From the NCBI RefSeq assembly GCF_001029265.1, contig NZ_CP011856.1, positions 124,001 to 188,000 on the forward strand: a DNA stretch of 64,000 nucleotides. The letters run 5' to 3'. Of this stretch, positions 54,408-64,000 are shown piece by piece (the stretch's first letter is position 1; every line of letters begins with the position of its first letter). Origin of the DNA: Spiroplasma eriocheiris (lineage in GTDB: Bacteria > Bacillota_I > Bacilli_A > Mycoplasmatales > Mycoplasmataceae). The notes beneath the pieces were generated by a model. The model saw nothing but the letters and a program-made list of their open reading frames with translations, was not told the origin of the DNA and made no database searches. The translations under genes were made by a program, and so were the position numbers.

Positions 54408-55400
54408 ATGGAAACCAATAGTTTACTTTTTTTAAGAGCCGTTGAATTAGCAGTGATTGCTTCTTATGAATTAGTTGGAAAACAAGATAAAAATAACCTG
54501 GATAAAAAAGCTGTTGATATTATTAATTTATTATTAACTAACCATAATGCCAAAGCTAAAATTGCAATTGGGGAGGGGGAATTAGACGAAGCACCCATGC
54601 TTTATCAAGGGCAAACTTTTACTAATAATCATCCCATTACAATTGATATTGCAGTTGATCCCATTGAAGGAACTGCTCCGGCTAGTAAAAATGAAGAGGG
54701 TTCAATTTCTTGTATTGCTATCGCTAAAAACGATTCAATGTTACAAATTCCGGAAATGTATATGGAAAAATTATTTATTGCTAAAAAAGATGAGGGGCAT
54801 ATTGATTTTACAAAAGATATTAAGTGAAATTTAGATAATTTATTAAAAATTAAGAAATCTTTAAAAGTTATCATTTTAGATAAACCTCGTCATCAAGAAA
54901 TTATTCAATATATGGAAGCAAATAAAATAAAAGTTATTCGTATTAAAGAAGGAGATGTCTTAGGAGCTATTGATGTTGTTTTAGGGCGGGCAGATTTATT
55001 ATATGGGATTGGTGGTGCTCCCGAAGGAGTCTTAATGGCTTCTTTGGCAATTGCTACTAATCATATTATGTTTAATCGGTTAGTACCATATCAACAAATT
55101 TGGCCATCAGAGAAGGAAACTACTGAAAGAATGAAAATTGAAGCCAAGGGAATGCAACTAAAAAAATTAAATTATGACTTAATTTTACGAGAAAATGATT
55201 TAGTAAAAGATGATAATACAATGTTCTTTGCAGCTAGCTTAACCGGCGGCGCATTATTAAAACCATTAACAGTTGAAAACAATGAATTTATTGTTAATTC
55301 ATTTATTGGGTATAATAATATTTATCATCAGATTGTGTCAAAATATCCAATTGTTAGGGATATTAAATATTTATTAACTGAATATAGTTTTTGCAAATAA
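54408..55400 (+). CDS. glpX: Class II fructose-1,6-bisphosphatase GlpX
   Basis: The 330-residue phosphatase has GEGELDEAPM (55-64), DPIEGTAPAS (84-93) and GIGGAPEGVL, the Mg-binding and substrate motifs of the GlpX family. It converts fructose-1,6-bisphosphate to fructose-6-phosphate, a gluconeogenic step, of interest in a mainly glycolytic Mollicute where it may feed the pentose pathway or cell-surface glycans. One TGA is Trp. Confidence 0.94.
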
Positions 55401-55513
55401 TTATTTAAGTAATCTTCTATAATATTATTTTCTGACTGCTATTTTAAAATTGTTTTAATTTTAATTCTTAGATATAATTATAATATGTAATTGAATAATG
55501 AGGTGAGAGTCAG

Positions 55514-55786
55514 ATGGCCGAAAAAACAATGGCAGAAATTTTAGCCGCCGCCAAAAAAGCTAAAACAGCAGTGGATAGTGAAAAAATTGAAATTGTTGAT
55601 GGTGAAACTTTTGATTTGGCAAATTTAACCTTAGAACAAAAATTAAAATTACGAAAGGCAGCAAATAATCCTGCTGATCCAAATTATCAAATTTGATTAC
55701 AACTAAGTAGAGAAAAAACGGGAAATTGACAAAAAATTGATAAAAAAGATATCAAAAATTTATCAGAAGATGACAAAAATGAGTAA
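55514..55786 (+). CDS. Small hypothetical protein, 90 aa
   Basis: The protein is charged, Ala/Lys-rich and probably helical (MAEKTMAEILAAAKKAKTAV). Two TGA codons are Trp. It lacks signal and membrane segments, and no family is recognised. GAGGTGAGAG stands before the ATG. It is followed directly by a terminator, so it forms its own small unit. Confidence 0.7.
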
Positions 55787-55806
55787 GAATGATCTTATTC
55801 ATTTTT
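55775..55806 (+). terminator. Terminator after the 90-aa gene
   Basis: AAAAATGAGTAAGA / TCTTATTCATTTTT hairpin (one G-T pair) including the stop codon. Confidence 0.8.
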
Positions 55807-55922
55807 AATTAAAATTAAATTGCTATTTTAAGATAAAGGTCTATAATTAGTGAAACTAAAACTCAGGAGATGAGAATTAGTTTTAATTAAAATTAAGAGA
55901 GAAATTTATTAGAGGTATTATT

Positions 55923-57056
55923 ATGGTTAATCATATAGTATTTTTAGCAAATGATAGTTTAAGCATTTTAAATCAAATAGAAAATTGGCATCCAATTAAG
56001 TATTTTATTTGATTTATTTTTTTATTAGTAGCAACAGGAACCTTTTTTGGAGCAAAATTGTCCTCAACATATTTATCGGCCCTTACCCAACGAACACGGT
56101 TAGGAACTGCCGTAGCCGGAGGGATTATTTTGTCTTTTATTAGTGCAAGTCCGGAATTAACAGCTGCCTTAGTTTCCGGAATTATTGGACATCCAGAGTT
56201 ATCGGTATCTGATGTAATTGGCTCAAATTCAGTAATTACTTTTTGCTTAGCATTAGCAAATATTATTTTTTTAAGAAAAAAATTATTTGCTAATACAACC
56301 AAATGAAATAACATTATGATGTGGTTATTACTAGGATTTGATTTATTATTAGTAATTACCTTAATTCCAATTAAGGAATTTGCTTTTATGCGAGTTACAA
56401 TTTCAGGTATCCGCTTGTCGTGAGTTAACTTAGTAATTTTTATTGGTTATATCATCTTTTTTGTTTTATTTACTAAACATGCTAGTAAAGAACAAACTGC
56501 CGAAATTGATTTAGATACTGAAAAAGTAGCCATGAGTCATCTAAAGTTAAAACGGATTTATACTATTTTTGGTTTGGGAACAGGATTAATTATTATCTCT
56601 GCCTTTTTATTAACTTTTACAGTTAAAATAATGCAAGCACCCAGTGTTTATAATATTCCCTCGACTTCGGCGGGGGATGTATTATTAGGATATGTTACAG
56701 GCTTACCAGAGTTAACACCCTTATTCTTTTTAGCAAAATTAGGACAAGGAACAATGGCCATTAGTGCGACAGTGGGCGCAAATTTATTTCATTATTTCTT
56801 TAATTTCTTTTCAGATATTGCTTATTTTAACGAAGGAGAGTATAAAACTATTGCCACAACTAATCTTCGCTATGAATATTTCTTAATAATATGTATTGAA
56901 GCGTTGTTAACAGGATTACTAATTTTAAATACGCGGAAAAAAATTAGTAATAATAAAATAATGTTAATAACAATTAGTGTGGTTATTATGTTAGTTTATG
57001 CAATTGGCTGAATTGCCAATATTGCCTTAACTTCGACAAATGTTATAATTAAGTAA
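55923..57056 (+). CDS. CaCA family cation (Ca2+/Na+ or H+) exchanger
   Basis: The 377-residue membrane protein has the two alpha-repeats of the family: SASPELTAALVSG...VIGSN in the first half, and STSAGDVLLGYVTGLPEL...ATVGANLFH in the second, with about ten membrane helices in all. It would extrude Ca2+ or swap monovalent cations. The frame uses TGA several times. No neighbour suggests the ion. ATG 55923 comes after a short A-rich leader without a strong ribosome site. Confidence 0.85.
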
Positions 57057-57091
57057 ATTAAAAGAAAAAGCTAATTAAGAGGAGGAATGTT

Positions 57092-58222
57092 ATGGCCAAA
57101 AAAGCAGTTAATTGATCAATGATAATTACCTTAATAATCGGAATTGTCCTTGTAGTAGTATTAGGAGTTGTGGTTTGATATGTTTTAAAAGTTAAAGCGG
57201 AAGATACCGGAAATAAGTATAGTGCTTGCCTTTTATACGAAGAGCATTCTCCTGATAAAGTTAGTTCTGATCGTGGTGGAAAAGCGGAATTAATTCGCCA
57301 GTTACAAGATCCTAATTTTAAAATCTTACAAAAACAAAAGTTAAATTATAATGATTTTACAACAGATGATTTTAATTTAATTAGGGCTTGTGAAAGTAAT
57401 ATGGTCTATAAAGCTAATCAAACCGCAATTAATAGTTTCCAAGGTTTATCAACTCCAATTGTTTTCAATAGTGTCGCTGATTTAGAAAGCGAATTGAAAA
57501 ATAATTATGATTTAGATTTTACTAGTTTAGTTAATTCAACAACTGGTGATAAAATTGCTTTTGCCAACAATACCCTTGATTTTTTTAATAAACTTAATAA
57601 CTTATATGGAAACAAGATGTTAAAATCAATTTTATATAATCTTGAAACAGGTTCCATGGTTGATCCCCAAGTTGTTGCGGTAACAAAGTTTGGGGGCTGA
57701 AGTTCATATGGGGTTTATCAGTGCATGGTGTTAGGACCCCGCGCAGCTGATGTTAATTTAGCAAGGCAACAATATGATATTGGCTATTGGTCAACAAAAA
57801 TGGATATTAATACCTTAGTGCATGAAATGGGTCATGCAGTATCAAATTATTCATTAACTTATGCATCTGATCGTCAGTATTTTAATAAAAACCTTGGGGG
57901 CATTCCTACTTGTCAAAGTCTTAATGATGGTAATCCAACAAGAGTAAGAATTTATAACGAAAGCCCCAATGATTATTTAGTTCGTTATTTAGGACAACGT
58001 GCGGGGATTGGGAATGGTTATCCTTTGCAACAAAAATTGGCGGCTTGGTCGTTTGTACAATCTGGTTATGGTCGTGAAGGTAGTGATACTGGTGGGAATG
58101 GTGAATTATTTGCCGAAGCTTTTGCCCAATGACTTTTAACACCAGATAACCAAAAAGGATTAAATTGGCAAGTATTAAATGATTTTTATACCAATGGGTT
58201 AAAACAAGAATATGCTTTGTAA
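57092..58222 (+). CDS. Membrane-anchored zinc metalloprotease (HExxH)
   Basis: The 376-residue protein has one N-terminal membrane segment (about 8-30) and a large domain predicted outside. HEMGH (His244, Glu245, His248) and a downstream NGELFAEAFAQWL (Glu338 or Glu342 as third ligand) give a gluzincin-like site. The middle part contains FGGWSSYGVYQCMVLGP. Several TGA Trp codons. GAGGAGGAATG is a strong ribosome site. A surface protease acting on host or own proteins is plausible; target unknown. Confidence 0.8.
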
Positions 58223-58223
58223 T

Positions 58224-58256
58224 AAAAAAGTTTGAATCTAAGATTCAAACTTTTTT
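58224..58256. terminator. Bidirectional terminator
   Basis: AAAAAGTTTGAATCT and its complement with T runs on both strands, between the converging protease and HAD genes. Confidence 0.92.
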
Positions 58257-59115
58257 ATACTTCTTCACCATTTAATAGTTTTTCAAGATAATCACCAACG
58301 CCACCCTCATTATTTGTTAAATGCGTAATTCCACGGGCAAGTGCTTTTAAGTTATCATTACCATTTTTCATTGCAATTCCATAGCCGACTGTTTGTATCA
58401 TTTCACGGTCATTCATTTCGTCTCCAAAAGCAATGACATCGCGGATGTCAACATTATAATATTGAGCTAAGATATTAGCCGTAAACCCCTTGGAAACTAA
58501 TTTATTATTAATATTTAACATAATAGTATTACTGTTTAGTTTTTTCCCAATATTAATTCGAACTGAGTTTTTATAAGTATCAAACATTCTTAAAACTTGG
58601 TCTTTATCATTATCATTTTTTAGATATAAGGCCATATTACTAGCTGGTCCTTTTCAATTATCAAAGGGGTCCGTGATGAAGTATTCATCATCAGCCACAT
58701 CATCTAAATGGAAGTAGTTTTCAACTGCTTCATCTTTTTTTCAACAAATTGCTTTATCATAATGTTCAATCAAAATGTTATCTAATGAGTTTTTAATTTG
58801 GGGATTATTAATAATGTCCATAATTACATCATATGAAATTGAAAAAACAATTCGTTTAAATTCCCGTTTTAGTGGATCGTGAATATGCCCCCCATCAAAA
58901 TTAGTCAATAAGGTTGTTAGACCTAATTCTCGATAAAATCGGATACTAGCGCGGTGTGGTCGTCCAGTAATAATACAAATATGGTGCCCATCATTAGTTG
59001 CCTTTTTTAATACTTCAATTGTTTTGGGGTGAATTGATGTCCCATCATCCATTAAGGTAGTTCAGTCTAAATCAATTAAAATTAAGCGTTTTTTATTTAA
59101 GTGTTGTAATTTCAT
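58255..59115 (-). CDS. HAD-IIB family hydrolase with altered motif I
   Basis: The 286-residue protein has CIITGRPHRASI (motif II) and FGDEMNDREMIQ (motif IV), with a Cof-like lid. Motif I reads LIDLDWTTL, where the Gly of DxDGT is Trp (codon TGA); both Asp are kept. It may still be active, but the change beside the general acid Asp is uncommon. GAGGAGGTAAC precedes the start. Unit alone between terminator and the clpB promoter region. Confidence 0.82.
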
Positions 59116-59194
59116 TGTTACCTCCTCTGTTATTCGCTTGCTACAATACTTATTATATAATAAGGGAATATTTTTGCTAAAAAAAGATAAAAAT

Positions 59195-59221
59195 TTAGCA
59201 CTTAATAATTGACAATGCTAA
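59195..59221 (+). promoter_or_regulatory. CIRCE operator 1 of clpB
   Basis: TTAGCACTT - 9 nt - CAATGCTAA (two mismatches in the arms). It covers the -35 TTGACA (59209-59214); the -10 TATGAT (59232-59237) follows after 17 nt. Binding site of HrcA. Confidence 0.9.
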
Positions 59222-59247
59222 TGAGGATTGGTATGATATAAGTGTTA

Positions 59248-59274
59248 TTAGCACTTATCATAGTTAATTGCTAA
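59248..59274 (+). promoter_or_regulatory. CIRCE operator 2 of clpB
   Basis: TTAGCACTT - 9 nt - AATTGCTAA, just after the -10. Together with operator 1 it brackets the promoter, so HrcA can block both polymerase binding and escape. Confidence 0.9.
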
Positions 59275-59317
59275 TTGACAATTGTCATGTTTATTATTGA
59301 TAAAGGAGGTATTTATT

Positions 59318-61459
59318 ATGGAATTTACACAACAATATGAGCCGGGGAAAGATCCTAAGGTCCTTGATAAGTATGCTAAAAATTTAAATAAATTAGCCCA
59401 CGAAGGAAAAATGGACCCTATTATTGGTCGTGATGATGAAATTAACCGGGTAATTAGAATTTTATCAAGAAAAACAAAAAATAACCCTGTGTTAATTGGT
59501 GAACCAGGTGTTGGGAAAACTGCCATTGTTGAAGGACTAGCCCAGAGAATTGTCAAAGGTGATATTCCAAGTAACTTAAAAAACAAAATTATTTATGAAC
59601 TGGACATGGGAGCCCTAATCGCGGGAGCTAAATATCAAGGAGAGTTTGAAGAAAGATTAAAAGCAGTAATGAATAAAGTAAAAGAATCAAATGGTGACAT
59701 TATTTTATTTATTGATGAATTGCATTTAATAGTTGGGGCTGGAAAAACGCAAGGAAGTATGGATGCTGGTAATTTACTAAAACCGTTACTAGCCCGCGGA
59801 GAACTCCACTGTATTGGGGCCACAACTTTAGATGAACACCGCCAGTACATTGAAAAAGATGCTGCCTTAGAACGTCGTTTTCAAAAAGTAATGGTTAATG
59901 AGCCAACAATTGAAGAAAGTATTTCAATTTTGCGGGGATTAAAAGAACGTTTTGAGTCATACCACGGGGTTAAAATCCATGATAATGCCTTAGTTGCTGC
60001 CGTAAACTTATCATCACGTTATATTACTGATCGTTTTTTACCAGATAAAGCAATTGACTTAATTGATGAAGCATCAGCAACTATTAAAACGGAAATCGCT
60101 TCAGTTCCTACAGAACTAGATAATTTAAACCGGAAAATTTTACAATTACAAATTGAAAATGCAGCTTTAAAAAAAGAAACAGATAAGGCTTCGAATGAAA
60201 GATTAGTAGATGTTAATAATGAATTAAAAATTTTGCAATCAAAACAAGAAGTTTTACATAAACAATGAACAAAAGAAAAAGAAAGCATTACGCAATTAAA
60301 ACAAGTGAAATCAACGGTTGAGCAGTTAAAAACAGAATTAGAACAAGCCCAATTACGCGGTGATTTTAACCGTGCGGGGGAAATTCGCTATTCATTATTA
60401 CCAGCTTTAGAAAAACAACTAGAAGAGCAAGAGAAAAAAGCATCTGAATCCCATCTTTTAAAAGAAGATGTCACTGAACGTGAAATTGCTTCAATTGTTG
60501 CAAAATGAACTGGAATTCCGGTTGACCGCCTAGTTGAATCTGAAAAAACAAAATTATTAAGTTTAAATAAAATTTTACGAAGAAGAGTTAAAGGGCAAAA
60601 TGAAGCGATTGATGCGGTTAGCGATGCGATTTTAAGAAGTCGTAGTGGAATTAAAGATCCTAATAAACCAATTGGTAGTTTCTTATTTTTAGGACCAACT
60701 GGAGTTGGGAAAACCGAAGTTGCTAGAAGTTTAGCATATGTTTTATTTAACTCAGAAAAACAAATGGTTCGCTTAGATATGTCAGAATATATGGAAAAAC
60801 ATTCAGTAAGTAAATTAATTGGGGCCCCACCAGGTTATGTGGGTTATGAACAAGGTGGTCAATTAACAGAAGCTGTTCGTCGTAGTCCATATTCAATTGT
60901 CCTATTTGATGAAATTGAAAAAGCTCATCCTGATATCTTTAATATTTTGTTGCAAATTTTAGATGAAGGACGAATTACGGATAGTCTTGGTAAAACTGTG
61001 GACTTCCGAAACACAATTATTATTATGACCTCAAATATTGGTTCTGAATACTTATTGTCAGAAAACAATGAGGGAGTTGGTCAATTAATTCAGAAAGAAT
61101 TAGCTCGTAAATTTAAACCAGAATTATTGAACCGGATTGATAATGTTATTATCTTTAATGCCTTATCAAAAGAGGTTATCAAAGAAATTGTTGATAAAGA
61201 ATTAACTGAATTAACAACCCGAATTGAAAATACAAAAAATATTCGAATTAGTTTTTCTGATGATATTTATCAAAAAATTATTGATGAAGGTTATGATCGG
61301 GAATTTGGAGCCCGTCCAATTAAACGCTATATTCAAAAAAATATTGAGACAGTAATTGCGAAAGCAATTATTAGTGAAGAAATCCAAGAAGGAAAATCGT
61401 ACACAATGGCTGTTGAAAACAAAGAAATTGTCATTAAAAATAGTTCAAAATTAAATTAG
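59318..61459 (+). CDS. clpB: Disaggregase ClpB without N-terminal domain
   Basis: The 713-residue AAA+ chaperone rescues aggregated proteins with DnaK. It has two nucleotide-binding domains (Walker A GEPGVGKT at 61-68, GPTGVGKTE at about 459), the coiled-coil M domain between (about 270-400) and [14 protein letters not shown]. The usual ClpN domain of 140 residues is missing, as in other Mollicutes, so the protein begins near NBD1. Start ATG 59318 follows AAAGGAGG. Two CIRCE elements control it. TGA Trp codons are present. Confidence 0.96.
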
Positions 61460-61482
61460 CACTTGTAATATTAGAATGATAA
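61456..61482 (+). promoter_or_regulatory. Degenerate CIRCE before hrcA
   Basis: TTAGCACTT - 9 nt - GAATGATAA, overlapping the clpB stop. The second arm has two or three mismatches, so binding may be weaker. Confidence 0.65.
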
Positions 61483-61498
61483 TTTATAATATTAATTG

Positions 61499-61518
61499 TT
61501 AGCACTAAACTGTGCTAA
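61499..61518 (+). promoter_or_regulatory. Compressed CIRCE-like inverted repeat before hrcA
   Basis: TTAGCAC - 6 nt - GTGCTAA, perfect 7-nt arms but a 6-nt spacer instead of the 9 nt (between 9-nt arms) of CIRCE. It lies 40 nt before the hrcA start. Confidence 0.7.
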
Positions 61519-61558
61519 TTGCCAAAATTAATTTTATTGAACTATAGGAGGTGTTAGC

Positions 61559-62578
61559 ATGTTAACAACAAGACAAGAAAATATTTTAAAATGTATTGTT
61601 GAAGAATACACTAAAACAGCACAGCCTGTAGGAAGTAAATTTATTATGGAATCACCATTAATTGATGCCTCATCAGCAACAATTAGAAATGAATGTGTTA
61701 TCTTAGAAAAAGAGGGCTATTTAGAAAAAGAACACACTTCCTCAGGAAGGATTCCTTCAACAATGGGTTATCGCTATTATGTTGATAACTTAATGGATAG
61801 CAAAAATATTGATGATATTAAAAATCGGATTGAAGGATTATTTGCTAACCGTAATATGTCAATTAATGATGTATTAGATCAAACTGGTAAAATTCTAAGT
61901 GAAATGACAAACTTAACAACAGTTGTGGTTGGTCCTAACATTGAACAAGAATCACTTAAAAAAATTGAATTATTACCAATTAGTAATGATCGCGCTGTTG
62001 TGGTCTTTGTGTTATCCAACGGTCATGTTGAAAACAAAATGTTTGTTACCAACGAAGATTTTTCAATTAGTGATCTTAAAATATCGATTGAATTATTTAA
62101 TGATCGCTTGGAAAATACCAAGATTAATGAAATTGAAAAGAAATTTGATCTTATTCGTCCAATCTTAGAACAACAAGTTAAGCATTATGAAATGATTTTA
62201 AAACAATTTGCAAATGCCTTAACAAGTATTGTTAAACCAACCTATACAACCCACGGCATGCAATATATGTTGCAAAATCCTGAATACAATAATCCCGAGC
62301 GGATTAAACAAATTGTTAAATTTATTGAGAATATTTCCCCCTTTGATTATTTCCAAAAACAACAATCAAAGGAAAAAGAAAACAAAGTAAGTGTACAAAT
62401 TGGGAAAGAAACAGGATTTAACAATGATGATGTCGCTTTATTATCAACTACTTATAGTGTTGATAATATCCAAGAAGGGGGGATTGCTTTGGTCGGACCC
62501 AAAAGATTAGAATATGACAAGGTTTATGAAATTTTAGAATGATTATCGGATAAAATAAAAGAGGTTTATAACAAATAG
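61559..62578 (+). CDS. hrcA: Heat-shock repressor HrcA
   Basis: The 339-residue repressor has an N-terminal winged helix (ILKCIVEEYTKTAQPVGSKF, SSATIRNECVILEKEGYLEK, HTSSGRIPSTMGYRYYV) that binds CIRCE, and a GAF-like middle. One TGA is Trp. It is the first gene of hrcA-grpE-dnaK and represses it and clpB. ATAGGAGG precedes the start. Confidence 0.95.
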
Positions 62579-62599
62579 AAAAGAAAGGTGAGAAGTGAA

Positions 62600-63265
62600 A
62601 TGTCAAATGAGAAGAGAGAAAACTCATCACCAAGTCAATTAAAAGAAAAGATTGCCCATTTGAAAGAGGAATTAACAAAAGTTAATGAAACTTTTCAAGA
62701 GCAACTAAAACAACAATCACAAGATGTTAGTTCTGAACAAGAACCATCAACAGAGCAACAACCATCAGTTAAAGAAGAAAAAGTTAGCCCGATGATTGTG
62801 ATTGAAGAATTAGAACGAGAAATTGATTTATTATTGAAAGATAACGCCCGACTTCGTGAAGAAAAATTAGTAGTATTAGCGGATAGTGAAAACTTAAAAC
62901 GTAGAGTTCAAGAAGAACAGGCAAATATTCGTAAGTATCGAGCAGCCGGAATTGTTGAAAAATTATTACCAGCCCTAGACAATTTTGAACGAGCGCTACA
63001 AGTTGAAAATGTAACTCCCGAAGTTAAAAATTTCTTAATGGGATTTGAAATGATTTACAAATTAATAAAACTAAGTTTTGGTGAAGAAGGTATTACAGAA
63101 ATTGAAGTTAACGTTGGCGATGAATTTGATTCAAAAATTCACCATGCAATTGAAATTGTTGAAACTGGCGAAGTTAAGTCAGGCCAAATTGCAAAAGCCC
63201 TACAAAAAGGATATTTAATTCATGATCGGGTTTTACGACATGCCGCTGTTAACGTGGAAAAATAA
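62600..63265 (+). CDS. grpE: Nucleotide exchange factor GrpE
   Basis: The 221-residue protein has a low-complexity Gln/Glu/Ser N-terminus (1-70), a long coiled coil (VIEELEREIDLLLKDNARL, VLADSENLKRRVQEEQ) and the C-terminal beta domain (HHAIEIVETGEVKSGQIA, GYLIHDRVLRHAAV). It opens DnaK to release ADP. ATG 62600 is chosen behind AGAAAGGTGAGAAG; a GTG at 62588 is less likely. Follows hrcA by 21 nt. Confidence 0.95.
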   Translation: MSNEKRENSSPSQLKEKIAHLKEELTKVNETFQEQLKQQSQDVSSEQEPSTEQQPSVKEEKVSPMIVIEELEREIDLLLKDNARLREEKLVVLADSENLKRRVQEEQANIRKYRAAGIVEKLLPALDNFERALQVENVTPEVKNFLMGFEMIYKLIKLSFGEEGITEIEVNVGDEFDSKIHHAIEIVETGEVKSGQIAKALQKGYLIHDRVLRHAAVNVEK

Positions 63266-63302
63266 TATAGAAAAAAGAATTAAAAAAAATAGGTATACAT
63301 AA

Positions 63303-64000
<698 letters not shown>

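Overview
The window reads as chromosomal DNA of a low-GC Mollicute, most likely a Spiroplasma. Reading frames only make sense if TGA is Trp (genetic code 4). The DNA is strongly AT-rich. Three secreted proteins share a spiroplasma-type lipoprotein signal (MKKxLxIxGAxGLT, with Cys at residue 24). Gene orders such as secG-rnr-smpB, ftsY-ylxM, holA next to rpsT, and clpB then hrcA-grpE-dnaK fit that group. I saw no tRNA, rRNA, transposase or prophage genes.

Layout. 1-5 kb: end of the ATP synthase operon (atpD partial, atpC), then two paralogous lipoproteins, the second broken by an in-frame TAA. 5-12 kb: a TenA-like protein, two HAD phosphatases, secG-rnr-smpB, then a purine permease behind a guanine-type riboswitch whose switching arms are visible as an exact direct repeat. 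12-19.6 kb: an orphan membrane protein and a type II-A-like CRISPR locus with intact cas9, tracrRNA, frameshifted cas1, cas2 and a csn2-position ATPase. It ends in a leader with one single repeat and no spacer. 19.6-29 kb: a nucleotide-cyclase-like protein, an alcohol dehydrogenase, ftsY-ylxM-ymdB-hydrolase, a nitroreductase-marR operon with twin operators, metK behind an S-box-like leader, a HAD phosphatase and a TSUP exporter.

29-40 kb: the spermidine/putrescine operon (XRE-cupin regulator, potA, potB, potCD fusion), comEC with a nonsense codon, holA, a membrane protein and rpsT. 40-49 kb: a lipoprotein, threonine dehydratase, a cobalamin riboswitch in front of the anaerobic ribonucleotide reductase genes nrdD-nrdG, a large surface protein and an SDR oxidoreductase. 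49-59 kb: pepA, pepF, a cob(I)alamin adenosyltransferase, a YitT-like protein, glpX, a Ca2+/cation exchanger, a membrane-anchored metalloprotease and a HAD phosphatase. 59-64 kb: the HrcA/CIRCE heat-shock regulon (clpB, hrcA, grpE, dnaK partial).

Two systems stand out. The CRISPR locus looks adaptation-dead and spacer-empty, yet keeps an interference nuclease with all its catalytic residues and a tracrRNA that still pairs perfectly over 25 nt with the lone repeat. Second, a B12-sensing module (adenosyltransferase plus AdoCbl riboswitch controlling class III ribonucleotide reductase) is unexpected in a Mollicute and implies a B12-dependent reaction elsewhere in the genome.
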